From the IMG/VR virus record IMGVR_UViG_3300009285_001661, positions 1-21,834 of that record: a stretch of DNA of 21,834 nt, one strand, 5' to 3'. This DNA comes from a virus. A program made the position numbers and the translations under genes. Every line of letters begins with the position of its first letter. Position 1 is the first letter of the stretch. Below are positions 13,978-20,278 of this stretch, piece after piece. The notes under the pieces are model-generated. The model ran no database searches. It had not been told where the DNA came from and worked only from the letters and a program-made list of their open reading frames with translations.

Positions 13978-14168
13978 AGGTTTTTTGCCTTATTCGTGTT
14001 TGTGTATGCAGTACCGTAATCCCTTCTTGTCATATCGTGGATTGTTTCGAGTCGCTCAAAGGCGCAAGTTGGACAAACCATGCGTCGAGGATCTTTTGGG
14101 TAACGACCGCGAATTTCAATCATCGTCCCACCACATCGGTTGCAGCATAGAACCTTAATTTTGCTCAC
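13974..14168 (-). CDS. Zinc-ribbon phage protein
   Basis: 64 residues with CCNRCGG (8-14) and CPTC (32-35): a two-knuckle zinc ribbon, C-x2-C with a 19-residue gap before the next C-x2-C. RRMVCPTCAFERLE is a form seen in many small phage proteins. ATGA overlaps link it to both neighbours. Probably a DNA, RNA or protein-binding accessory; role not known. Confidence 0.7.
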   Translation of the reverse strand: MSKIKVLCCNRCGGTMIEIRGRYPKDPRRMVCPTCAFERLETIHDMTRRDYGTAYTNTNKAKNL

Positions 14169-14509
14169 AATCCCAACTCCTTCTCCTTCTCGCTCGGCGG
14201 TATCAGGATGTAGCCGTGGCGGGTAATGGTTTTAACGTAACCGCTACCAAGCATCCCCGTCCACGGTGCATGAAAGGAAAGGATCTTATACCCAGGCATT
14301 TGATTAATCTCCCAAATCCTGCGCCTGTAATCACTCGTATTCGCTTCAAGATCAATAGTGCGGGACCATTCCCACAGGCAACCTATCATTTTAACAAGAT
14401 GCCAAAGATACGGATTGTCTGTAACAACCGTAGCCCCCTTCGGTAGATACCGAATAGGATTCTTCTGGATAGCATGGAGGACACGTTGCTGAGAAGGGGA
14501 GAGGGTCAT
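14165..14509 (-). CDS. Winged-helix-like small protein
   Basis: 114 residues. The first helix, LSPSQQRVLHAIQKNP, and the later YRRRIWEINQMPGYKILSF resemble helices 1 and 3 plus the wing of small winged-helix proteins (ends in R.R..EIN..PGY.I), with an atypical insertion between residues 20 and 65. C-terminal strand HGYILIPP. It could be a DNA-binding regulator of this operon. The assignment is by pattern only; the usual second helix is not clear. Confidence 0.5.
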   Translation of the reverse strand: MTLSPSQQRVLHAIQKNPIRYLPKGATVVTDNPYLWHLVKMIGCLWEWSRTIDLEANTSDYRRRIWEINQMPGYKILSFHAPWTGMLGSGYVKTITRHGYILIPPSEKEKELGL

Positions 14510-14739
14510 GGCTTCCTTGGCCGCTTTGGCATTGGCATCCAGTGAGTAACGCCGATAAGCTCCGCCCCATAGAGATAAAACGCGGGCCTTCCCGTTGCTC
14601 GTTTGCCGTAATAGGCAAAGCCATCGACTCCATCTTGCTCAGGTTGCGGATTGGGGGGCCATATCAAAACCGGATACCCAGGCGCGTCCTTATCGCGGGA
14701 ACATGGCGGCTTTCGTTTTTTGACGTTAATCCACTTCAT
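14506..14739 (-). CDS. DUF551-type phage protein
   Basis: 77 residues. It shows the DUF551 outline: MKWINVKKRKPP at the start, PVLIWPP in a first strand, FYLYGAE, and VTHWMPMPKRP at the end (family form: W..V...LP......VL.....V THWMPLP.PP). DUF551 proteins are common single-domain phage products without a known activity. Coupled at both ends by ATGA. Confidence 0.8.
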   Translation of the reverse strand: MKWINVKKRKPPCSRDKDAPGYPVLIWPPNPQPEQDGVDGFAYYGKRATGRPAFYLYGAELIGVTHWMPMPKRPRKP

Positions 14740-15005
14740 TTCTTCCCCCTATTCCCGTTCTGGCAGATCCCTTCCCGCATTACCGCTTTTCCCTTCCTTT
14801 TTGGCGAAGGTCTGCCGGCCATAGGCGGATTGAATCGCCGCCTACTCCCATCCATCCGCACATGATAGCCGTTTTCTGAAATGTGACGCCAACGAAAACC
14901 CTCCAAAATTGGCTCCAAATAATGCGGAGGCCAGACCTTGAGGGTCATCGGCCCCTCGGCGGCATCGTCCAGGGTGACTAATCCAAAGAGGTTGATTTCA
15001 GCCAT
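14736..15005 (-). CDS. Small basic hypothetical protein downstream of bet
   Basis: 89 residues. The first half has LFGLVTLDDAAEGPMTLKVW and YLEPILEGFRWRHISENGYH; the second is strongly basic (RMDGSRRRFNPP, SPKRKGKAVM). The start lies four bases after the bet stop. No family recognised; the basic tail suggests nucleic-acid contact. Confidence 0.6.
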   Translation of the reverse strand: MAEINLFGLVTLDDAAEGPMTLKVWPPHYLEPILEGFRWRHISENGYHVRMDGSRRRFNPPMAGRPSPKRKGKAVMREGICQNGNRGKK

Positions 15006-15009
15006 GAGG

Positions 15010-15960
15010 CTATTCCTCCTTCTCCTGGATCTTCTCGATCTCCTTTTTCCGCTTGTTCAGGGCCGTGGTGATTTTCAGAATGTCTTCATTGTTGGCAATC
15101 CATGCCTTTTTCAGCCGTGCGTTTAGCTGGATCTGCATCTCCGTGATTCCGGCATGGGTGGTCATGGATTCAATGTCGGCAAGGAGTTCTAAAACGGGGT
15201 CAGGGTTTTGGAGTTCCCCAGGTTGACCTGGCTCTGGCTTTTCCTGTGGGGGTTCTGGTTGCGTTGGCGGCCCCTTGTCGGCTTTGAGGTTGTCTTTGAG
15301 CTGTTCCAAGGCTGGCTTGCCATTTTCGGCTGTAGCCTCCAATGTTTGCATAGGCAACCCTTGGCTGATCTCCTCCTTGATATAGAGCTTGGCAAATTCA
15401 TCCGGCCATGCTCGGCGTAGCCCTTGCGACTCCGCCACTTTTGCGATTTGCTCAGGCTGATTCTCTTCTGACCAAAAGCGGGTCACTCTGCCGTCCTTAG
15501 TGGTCTTGATGTAACGCTTCAAAGAGACGGCCCATTCAAGGTCCGTGGTCCAATCCTTCGGCCTCGCTCTGAACCATCCTCCCATGAGAGTTTCACCCTC
15601 AAAAAGCACTGCGCCTTTTCGGTACTCTGCCTGTCTTTCTCCGGTCTTAACGATGATTCCGCATTCCCATCCGGTACAATCCGGTTGAGCTTTGGCGCGG
15701 CTCCGGTAGTAATCAATAGAAACGATGGTGGCCGCCGGATCTCCTTGCGTGTATTTGATGAGGTAACAGTCTTTTTTGAACGGATTGAGACCCCTGGCTT
15801 TGCACATCCCCATGTAAAGCACTATCTCTTGATCGGTCACATACTCCGGGTGTCCCGATACCAGGAATTTGCGAACCACAGAAAAGGACAACTTAATTTC
15901 CTGGTCATCTCGGCTACGATATTGCACGATTCCTTTTTCTTCCGTACTCTCTTTTGCCAT
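15010..15960 (-). CDS. bet: Phage recombination protein Bet (RecT/Red-beta annealase)
   Basis: 316 residues. Recognised by GMCKARGLNPFKKDCYLIKY (51-70), IVSIDYYRSRA (79-89), CTGWECGIIV (95-104), then LMGGWFRARPKDW, WAVSLKRYIK and a late LRRAWPDEFAKLYI (181-194), in the order of the lambda Red-beta/Bet family. Bet anneals complementary single strands and works with a 5'-3' exonuclease, encoded directly upstream (one base between its stop and this stop-start junction, TAAGATG). A Pro/Gln-rich linker (about 220-255) leads to a helical C-terminal domain (260-316), which in Red-beta binds the exonuclease. No SSB gene is seen in the window. Confidence 0.92.
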   Translation of the reverse strand: MAKESTEEKGIVQYRSRDDQEIKLSFSVVRKFLVSGHPEYVTDQEIVLYMGMCKARGLNPFKKDCYLIKYTQGDPAATIVSIDYYRSRAKAQPDCTGWECGIIVKTGERQAEYRKGAVLFEGETLMGGWFRARPKDWTTDLEWAVSLKRYIKTTKDGRVTRFWSEENQPEQIAKVAESQGLRRAWPDEFAKLYIKEEISQGLPMQTLEATAENGKPALEQLKDNLKADKGPPTQPEPPQEKPEPGQPGELQNPDPVLELLADIESMTTHAGITEMQIQLNARLKKAWIANNEDILKITTALNKRKKEIEKIQEKEE

Positions 15961-15961
15961 C

Positions 15962-16858
15962 TTACTTCCCCCCCTTTTTTTGATGCCGCCTTAAAACGCG
16001 GAATTCCTGTGCTTTGACTTCGTAGGCTGCTTTTTTTTGATGCTTCCAGGTGTAGCTGAGCCCGTCCCCGATTATCCCCGTCGTAGCATCGCCAATTAGC
16101 GCCTTTAGGTCGTTCTCCGCCTGGGTTTTGATTGCCTCCATTTGATCTATTGCCGCCATTGCTTCAATGCGCTTGCGGTCTATCTCGATAGCTGTTTCCG
16201 GCAGGATAATTTCCCGCCCGGTATCTTTTGGGTACATCTTCTGCAAAACCGCCCTTGCGCTTTCGCTTGAGTCTGGGTCGGGTGGATTGCGTTCTTGGAC
16301 GTGCTTCCAAAAGGCCGCCTCCTTATCAAATAGCAGTTCGATAAATTCCTTGTCTGCCTGAATGTCCACCCAAAAAAGTTTACGGTGAGGCAAGGGGATT
16401 GTGATAGATGCCATCTCCAGGCCGAGCACTCCGAGGCAATGCTGAACTTGCACTTGCCAGTTGATGGGAATCTCCTCTTCCAGCTCTTGCCGGGTAATAA
16501 CCTCGCTGGTTTTGATTTCCAGGATTCCTTTTGGCTCGACTATCATCGCGTCAAGGCTAGCAAAGACCGGCAAATCTGGCCGCGATTGAGAAGTGAAGAA
16601 ATGATTGCCAAAATATTTGAGTTTTCTTTCCGTTTCCCTGCGGTACGCTTGCGCTACTATCGGCTGTAGTTTTCGACCCCACCAGAGGATATTGTTATCG
16701 TCCCCGGACTCTGTAAGACCCGCCTTGTCCGCGTAAACCTCTAACGCGGAACGGTAAGGATCTACCCCAAGAATCGCCGGAGCATCGCTACCGCCGATAC
16801 CGCCCTTGCGGGCCTCAAGCCATTCTTTTCTACTTTTGAATTGTTTCAGTTCCGCCAT
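15962..16858 (-). CDS. YqaJ-family viral recombinase exonuclease
   Basis: 298 residues from the ATG at 16858 behind GGAGGGGAT; a longer reading from 16894 would run into the upstream gene. Motifs: RKGGIGGSDAPAILGVDPY (17-35), SLDAMI with Asp103, EIK (Glu114, Lys116), and WQVQVQHCLGV (134-144). This is the PD-(D/E)XK fold of lambda-exo-like nucleases, which degrade 5' strands to feed the annealase Bet encoded downstream. The first motif Glu of this superfamily, in G...E, is Gln65 here (GRKLQPIVAQAY). The C-terminal 70 residues form a helical, Lys-rich tail. Confidence 0.9.
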   Translation of the reverse strand: MAELKQFKSRKEWLEARKGGIGGSDAPAILGVDPYRSALEVYADKAGLTESGDDNNILWWGRKLQPIVAQAYRRETERKLKYFGNHFFTSQSRPDLPVFASLDAMIVEPKGILEIKTSEVITRQELEEEIPINWQVQVQHCLGVLGLEMASITIPLPHRKLFWVDIQADKEFIELLFDKEAAFWKHVQERNPPDPDSSESARAVLQKMYPKDTGREIILPETAIEIDRKRIEAMAAIDQMEAIKTQAENDLKALIGDATTGIIGDGLSYTWKHQKKAAYEVKAQEFRVLRRHQKKGGK

Positions 16859-16866
16859 ATCCCCTC

Positions 16867-17439
16867 CTATCCAAAAATTGTTTCCCCGTTCCACTTGCAG
16901 TTCGGGATAAGTGCCGGAATGTTGTCGTCCAGAACCTCCCGCTTCGCATCATAGTCGCCGCGCAGAAGTTCCCGCTTCGCCTCATAGTCGTCGCGCAGAA
17001 GTTCCCGCTTCGCCTCATAGTCGTCGCGCAGAAGTTTCCACTTCGCCCAATAGTCGCCGTCCAGAACCTTCCACTTCGCCTTATAGTCGCCGCGCAGAAG
17101 TTCCCACTTCGCATCATAGTCGCCGCGCAGAAGTTCCCACTTCGCATCATAGTCGCCGCGCAGAAGTTCCCACTTCGCCCAATAGTCGCCGTCCAGAACC
17201 TTCCACTTCGCCTCATAGTCGCCGCGCAGGTCGGTAGGCATAGGATAGATATGCTGTAACCGCGCAAGAATTTTCTCTGGCGATTCGTTTTTCGCTTTTT
17301 CGCGCAGGATATAACCTACCCTCTCCATTACGTTTGCCGATTTTTCTGCAATCGGCCCTTCGTGGTGCAAAAAGGTGAACCAGCCCGATTGTGGTCCCGC
17401 CTTGAGCCGGTCAACTTCGGCCTGAATTGCTTCGTTCAT
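16867..17439 (-). CDS. Hendecad-repeat coiled-coil protein upstream of the exonuclease
   Basis: 190 residues after AAGGGGGGAAT. Residues 1-66 form a helical domain with FLHHEGPIAEKSANVMERVG and LQHIYPMP; its pattern of H..P..E.....ER..YI...K resembles N-termini of phage proteins that carry similar repeats (from memory). Residues 71-169 are nine back-to-back 11-residue repeats, consensus LRGDYDAKWEL, with no gaps. Eleven-residue periodicity is typical of right-handed or weakly twisted coiled coils. The final 20 residues are a separate cap with NIPALIPNCKWNG. It sits eight bases before the exonuclease gene, so a recombination-linked or scaffold role is possible but unproven. Confidence 0.75.
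   Translation of the reverse strand: MNEAIQAEVDRLKAGPQSGWFTFLHHEGPIAEKSANVMERVGYILREKAKNESPEKILARLQHIYPMPTDLRGDYEAKWKVLDGDYWAKWELLRGDYDAKWELLRGDYDAKWELLRGDYKAKWKVLDGDYWAKWKLLRDDYEAKRELLRDDYEAKRELLRGDYDAKREVLDDNIPALIPNCKWNGETIFG
16933..17229 (-). repeat. Nine tandem 33-bp coding repeats
   Basis: The array is exactly 9 x 33 bp, read on the minus strand as L-R/D-G/D-D-Y-x-A-K-W/R-x-L/V. Units 1-2 and 5-6 share a longer pattern (a unit ending KV followed by LDGDYWAKW), showing that copies spread in pairs. Some units are nearly identical in DNA, a sign of recent expansion or homogenisation. Because each unit lacks stops in other frames, a long meaningless open frame appears on the plus strand. 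Confidence 0.9.
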
Positions 17440-17451
17440 ATTCCCCCCTTG

Positions 17452-17739
17452 TTAAATCGCCAGTAAAATAACCCGCTTTCCTTCTGGAAGAAGGTTAATA
17501 ATCTCTTCCATTGTGGGTTTCGGTTTTGCCCCGAATAATTCTTCGATAAGCCCTTCTGTATCGAAGCAAAATTCATGCGTGAAAACAGGGCGGCCCAGAG
17601 TTTCCTCGATGGCCTTATGAAAAACCTCAACAGGCATACACATTCGCCGTTCTAAAAGTTGGAATTTCGCGATGTCATGGGCGCTCATTTCTTCCCAAAA
17701 TTTAGAATCGGCTAAGGCTATCGCCTGTTCTTTTGTCAT
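17452..17739 (-). CDS. Conserved phage protein, DUF7736-like
   Basis: 95 residues after AGGGAGAAACC. The pattern MTKEQAIALADSKFWEEM, FQLLERRMCMPVEVFHKAIE, LGRPVFTHEF, then GLIEELFG and a final PEGKRVILL fits a widespread small phage family I recall as DUF7736; the name is from memory. Members are full length at about 90-100 residues, so this copy is intact. No activity is known. Confidence 0.75.
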   Translation of the reverse strand: MTKEQAIALADSKFWEEMSAHDIAKFQLLERRMCMPVEVFHKAIEETLGRPVFTHEFCFDTEGLIEELFGAKPKPTMEEIINLLPEGKRVILLAI

Positions 17740-17751
17740 GGTTTCTCCCTA

Positions 17752-17847
17752 TTAAGTCACCAGTATGACTATCGCCAGTGAGACTAACGCCAATATCACC
17801 CCGGTAATCAGGATGCCGTAAAGGTCAACTCTGGTTTGCTTGGACAT
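17752..17847 (-). CDS. 31-aa single-span membrane microprotein
   Basis: ATG at 17847 after a perfect GGAGGTGA ribosome site with proper spacing; TAA at 17752-17754. The product is MSKQTRVDLYGI followed by a single hydrophobic helix of about 19 residues (LITGVILALVSLAIVILV). N-terminal Lys/Arg predicts N-in topology by the positive-inside rule. It is one of several tiny membrane proteins in a 1.1-kb cluster. No homology can be claimed for so short a chain. Confidence 0.7.
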   Translation of the reverse strand: MSKQTRVDLYGILITGVILALVSLAIVILVT

Positions 17848-17974
17848 GATTCACCTCCATGCTTTTTCGCTTCCGAAGTCGTATCCCAAGGAACAATCTA
17901 AGATGCGTCGGCAACCATCCCGCAGCAGCCCGGAGTAGTTTCCTGAGAGTCAATTTTCGTTTATGCTTTTTCAT
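17825..17974 (-). CDS. Candidate 49-aa very basic protein overlapping both neighbours
   Basis: ATG at 17974, inside the end of the 17961-18110 gene, after GGGTGGTAA; TGA at 17825. It reads MKKHKRKLTLRKLLRAAAGW and continues with many Arg/Lys. It overlaps the 31-aa gene by 23 bp, including that gene's ribosome site. Position and a usable start favour it, and it fills a 113-bp gap, but its composition gives no domain and coupling could be chance. Confidence 0.4.
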   Translation of the reverse strand: MKKHKRKLTLRKLLRAAAGWLPTHLRLFLGIRLRKRKSMEVNHVQANQS

Positions 17975-18110
17975 TTACCACCCATTCCTTTCTGAGTTCA
18001 ATAATCGGCTCCTCCTGCATCTTCGCCCACTCCAGGAAAGCCCAACAGATAATCAACATGGCGGCGGACCAGAAGGCGGTGAGGGCAGCGATCATGCGGA
18101 GCGTATCCAT
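17961..18110 (-). CDS. 49-aa membrane microprotein
   Basis: ATG at 18110 overlaps the upstream stop (TAATG). Residues 4-26 form one transmembrane helix (LRMIAALTAFWSAAMLIICW); a charged cytoplasm- or periplasm-facing tail follows (EWAKMQEEPIIELRKEW). TAA at 17961-17963. The coupled start and clear two-part build support it. Unknown family; may be a membrane-targeted host-takeover factor by analogy with other early phage microproteins. Confidence 0.65.
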   Translation of the reverse strand: MDTLRMIAALTAFWSAAMLIICWAFLEWAKMQEEPIIELRKEWVVNEKA

Positions 18111-18730
18111 TAGTCAATACTTAAATCCACTTCGGCATTGCTGGCAGCCTCATCCCTGGCTTGCTCATTAGCCTCGTCCATGTCTTGCTTGACGCGCGTC
18201 TTGTGAGCCTCTTCGCTCTCTTTCTCTTCCCGCGCTGTTTCGTTATCTGCAAGGTATTCTTCAAGATCGTCATAAAGTTCAACTGACTCAATTTCGCTCG
18301 CAGCACTCTCTAGCTCGTCGGCTTTACTCTCACACTCCTGCGCCCGGTTTTCGAGGAGTTGGCCAGTATCTCCCTGCTGTAACCCTTCTGGCATATTATC
18401 AAGTTTGCCCTGGCATTCTTCCCCCAGATCTCGCAACTCCTGTGCGGTATCATTGAGGGCACTGGCAAGATCTCCCGGTTCTCCTCCGTTGCGGAAATCA
18501 TCCAGGGCCGTTTCAACGGATTCTTGGATACCGTATAAAGTCCCATAAAACTCCGATTGCGTGAGGTCGCTCGGTTTCGGGGAGCATCCCGGCTTGAGGC
18601 ACCGGATTCGACGCCCACCATACCTAAATTTCCACCACTTATAGGCGTCGCCTTTTTCAATTTTGGCGTTGCATCTTCCGCATTCGCCTTGCGCTTTTTG
18701 CGCTTTCTTTACTATAATTACTCTTGGCAT
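18110..18730 (-). CDS. Conserved phage zinc-knuckle protein with acidic C-terminus
   Basis: 206 residues after TAGGAGGATGAG. MPRVIIVKKAQKAQGECGRC begins a recognisable small phage family: C17-x2-C20, GDAYKWWKFRYGG (27-39), then C44-x4-C49 closing the zinc site, and PSDLT. A helical middle (55-120) with GKLDNMPEGLQQGD follows, and the C-terminal third is extremely acidic (Glu/Asp-rich). The N-terminal part likely binds metal; function of the family is unknown. An acidic tail of this sort could mimic DNA or bind basic proteins, which is speculative. Confidence 0.75.
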   Translation of the reverse strand: MPRVIIVKKAQKAQGECGRCNAKIEKGDAYKWWKFRYGGRRIRCLKPGCSPKPSDLTQSEFYGTLYGIQESVETALDDFRNGGEPGDLASALNDTAQELRDLGEECQGKLDNMPEGLQQGDTGQLLENRAQECESKADELESAASEIESVELYDDLEEYLADNETAREEKESEEAHKTRVKQDMDEANEQARDEAASNAEVDLSID

Positions 18731-18731
18731 C

Positions 18732-18848
18732 TCATCCTCCTATCAGTAATGACACGATCACGACGATAACAATCCAGCCGCACCATAACCCCAAAGCCCA
18801 GAGGGAAATATGCGGAGAGAAAAAGTTGGCGGTGCTAGGGAGTTTCAT
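18732..18848 (-). CDS. 38-aa membrane microprotein
   Basis: ATG at 18848, 14 bp inside the end of the upstream gene; TGA at 18732, one base before the next gene's start. The product begins MKLPSTANFFSPH and then has a Trp-rich hydrophobic helix (WALGLWCGWIVIVVIVSLL). GAAGGGAAC lies nine bases upstream. It fills exactly the space between two solid genes. It shares the bases AGGGAGTTTCATC (as read on the plus strand) with the start of the neighbouring 84-aa gene, so both proteins begin MKLP. Confidence 0.6.
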   Translation of the reverse strand: MKLPSTANFFSPHISLWALGLWCGWIVIVVIVSLLIGG

Positions 18849-19089
18849 CGATCGAGTTCCCTTCTTCATCTTCCCAATCAACCCATTCCCCGTGTTCGTA
18901 AATCATAAGGCCCCCAGCGTTTGAATAGTCGCCTTTAACGCGGTTTTTAAACTGAAAAATATCGTAATTTGCTAAAACATCAAGCAAAAATTTTGCTTGT
19001 GTAATGCTTTCGACTTCGACCTCAAACGGTTTCATAGGGATTTGGGGAGTCCACCAAACTTTTAAATCTCCGTTATGAGGGAGTTTCAT
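18835..19089 (-). CDS. Conserved phage protein with K-V-W-W-x-P-Q-x-P-M-K motif
   Basis: 84 residues after GGAGGTAAAGAAAG. LKVWWTPQIPMKPFEVEV (9-26), LLDVLANYDIFQF (35-47), KGDYSNAGGL (52-61) and GEWVDWEDEEG (66-77) follow a pattern I recall as a frequent small phage protein; the whole length is conserved in that pattern, so this copy is intact. Mixed alpha/beta, soluble, acidic. No assigned function. Confidence 0.7.
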   Translation of the reverse strand: MKLPHNGDLKVWWTPQIPMKPFEVEVESITQAKFLLDVLANYDIFQFKNRVKGDYSNAGGLMIYEHGEWVDWEDEEGNSIDETP

Positions 19090-19315
19090 CTTTCTTTACC
19101 TCCGCCGGCGCGTTGACGTGGACCTCTCCGAGCCAGGTATTAAAAGCCTGAAGCAAGCAAGCCCGACCGCACGCATCTTTAACCAGTTCCGCTTTCAGCT
19201 TTTCCTTAGATCCGTATGCGGTAAACTTTTTCGGCTTCGGGGAGAATCGCAACCACCCGTTCGCCGAAAGCTGGCGCTGGCCGCATACATCGCAGGATTT
19301 TATGGATTGCTCCAT
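19073..19315 (-). CDS. Small zinc-knuckle protein
   Basis: 80 residues. Cys8-x2-Cys11 (CDVCG) and Cys49-x3-Cys53 (CGRAC) can form one zinc site across a beta segment (GWLRFSPKPKKFTAYG). The start follows directly after the stop of the 43-aa zinc-ribbon gene (TAA then ATG), and the end overlaps the next gene by 17 bp. Function unknown. Confidence 0.65.
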   Translation of the reverse strand: MEQSIKSCDVCGQRQLSANGWLRFSPKPKKFTAYGSKEKLKAELVKDACGRACLLQAFNTWLGEVHVNAPAEVKKDETPS

Positions 19316-19447
19316 TTATTTTTTTTCTCTCCATTTATAGCTGCCACAAAATGGGCAGCGTTTTGGGAGCACCGTGCGAGGCTGCCAGGTGTACCCGCAA
19401 CGCTCGCACCCTTCGGGATAGATTAATTTCGGCTTTGGTTTTTTCAT
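19316..19447 (-). CDS. 43-aa zinc-ribbon protein
   Basis: ATG at 19447, TAA at 19316-19318 touching the next start. The product, MKKPKPKLIYPEGCERCGYT and then RCPFCGSYKW, has C14-x2-C17 and C31-x2-C34, a complete small zinc ribbon with a basic start, the type used by rubredoxin-like and transcription or nucleic-acid-binding ribbons. It is the first gene after a promoter-like sequence. The four perfectly spaced Cys make chance unlikely. Confidence 0.75.
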   Translation of the reverse strand: MKKPKPKLIYPEGCERCGYTWQPRTVLPKRCPFCGSYKWREKK

Positions 19448-19455
19448 GCCTTACT

Positions 19456-19484
19456 TCTCTACATCATGTTGGCGGCGTTGTCAA
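19456..19484 (-). promoter_or_regulatory. Sigma70-like promoter for the leftward genes
   Basis: On the minus strand, a perfect -35 box TTGACA (19484-19479) is followed 17 bp later by TAGAGA (19461-19456), a partial -10 match. It lies in the only sizeable gap (19448-19524) of the leftward operon. The predicted start of transcription, about seven bases further on, would fall 1-3 bases before the ATG at 19447, giving an almost leaderless message for the zinc-ribbon gene. Strong -35, weak -10. Confidence 0.6.
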
Positions 19485-19524
19485 GAAAATTCTTTAGCCC
19501 CCAAAACCGACCCTTACTCTGCTA

Positions 19525-19782
19525 TCAACTTCCCTCGCCGCGTTCAACCTGAGGCAAGCTAGGGCCTAAGTTTTTTTCTCCCGACCCCTCTTTTCCCGCT
19601 TTCGAGTAATTGCGGTATTCCAAGATGATTATCCCTTCGTCCGAAAAAGCCAGCTCTTTATAAGGCCAGTGGTAAATAAAAATCCCCCTGCGTCCGAGGC
19701 CGATCAGGGATTTAAGATCCGGGGTGATCGTAATCCCGGACCAGGGGACAAGGCGCAGAGGGTCAAGGTGGATATGATACAT
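19525..19782 (-). CDS. Small hypothetical protein
   Basis: 85 residues. Beta-prone start (MYHIHLDPLRLVPWSGITIT), a glycine turn (LGRRGIFIYHW) and a disordered charged end (KEGSGEKNLGPSLPQ). GGGAAAGTAACCC gives a weak ribosome site overlapping the upstream stop. It is the last gene before the promoter gap. No family recognised. Confidence 0.55.
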   Translation of the reverse strand: MYHIHLDPLRLVPWSGITITPDLKSLIGLGRRGIFIYHWPYKELAFSDEGIIILEYRNYSKAGKEGSGEKNLGPSLPQVERGEGS

Positions 19783-19785
19783 GGG

Positions 19786-20277
19786 TTACTTTCCCGCCTT
19801 CTCCCAGGCGGAGAGCGCGGCGCTAACTGCGTCGATTTCGGTGATAAAATACTGAGTACGAATTGCTAGATCCTCATCTATACCAGCTTTTAGGCGATCT
19901 GTAGGGGCCATTCTTACGGCCCGACATAGTGCTTTAACTAGGATCGCCAGCTCCTCCGCCGCCTCTAGCTTGCGCCGGTTGATATCTTCAGCCCGCAAAC
20001 GACCTACCTCCTCGCAGGATGGGCAGTTAGGTGGCGGATGCGCGTGACTCAGCTTTTCCATGTTATTCTCCCTTTTCCATTCCACCTTCTGATAATCACA
20101 AGGAGCGCAATAACCTCCTTGCTTATCCGCTTCTATCGGCATCAAGGCATGAAGATGAACAAATGCGCCGCAGTTCTTGCAATTAAAATTGATAAAATTC
20201 AGCTTGTCCTCTTCCGTTTGGACTCCGAGTTGTTGGAGCATATTGTCGTTACAGTCGCAAATCATTTCGCCTGACAT
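19786..20277 (-). CDS. Cys-rich two-part protein, possible in-frame fusion
   Basis: 163 residues. The first part (1-70) has C7-D-C9, CKNC (33-36) and CAPC (57-60), suggesting one or two zinc sites. The second (73-163) starts MEKLSHAHPPPNCPSCEEVG and continues as helices (RRKLEAAEELAILVKALCRA). Codon 73 is ATG (20061) with GGGAGAATAAC upstream, so a 91-residue product may also be made, or two genes have fused. Function unknown. Confidence 0.6.
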   Translation of the reverse strand: MSGEMICDCNDNMLQQLGVQTEEDKLNFINFNCKNCGAFVHLHALMPIEADKQGGYCAPCDYQKVEWKRENNMEKLSHAHPPPNCPSCEEVGRLRAEDINRRKLEAAEELAILVKALCRAVRMAPTDRLKAGIDEDLAIRTQYFITEIDAVSAALSAWEKAGK

Positions 20278-20278
20278 G

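Noticed and set aside
16933-17229. CRISPR-like regular repeat array
   Set aside because: Units are contiguous 33-bp coding repeats without spacers and keep an 11-residue protein pattern.
16911-17237. Open frame on the plus strand with SRRAEVP-type repeats
   Set aside because: It is the antisense image of the 33-bp coding repeats, whose units lack stops in this frame. It has no ribosome site and opposes a solid gene.
17859-18113. 84-codon plus-strand frame opposite the microprotein genes
   Set aside because: No ribosome site and a low-complexity Arg/Leu product; minus-strand frames here have coupled starts and membrane helices.
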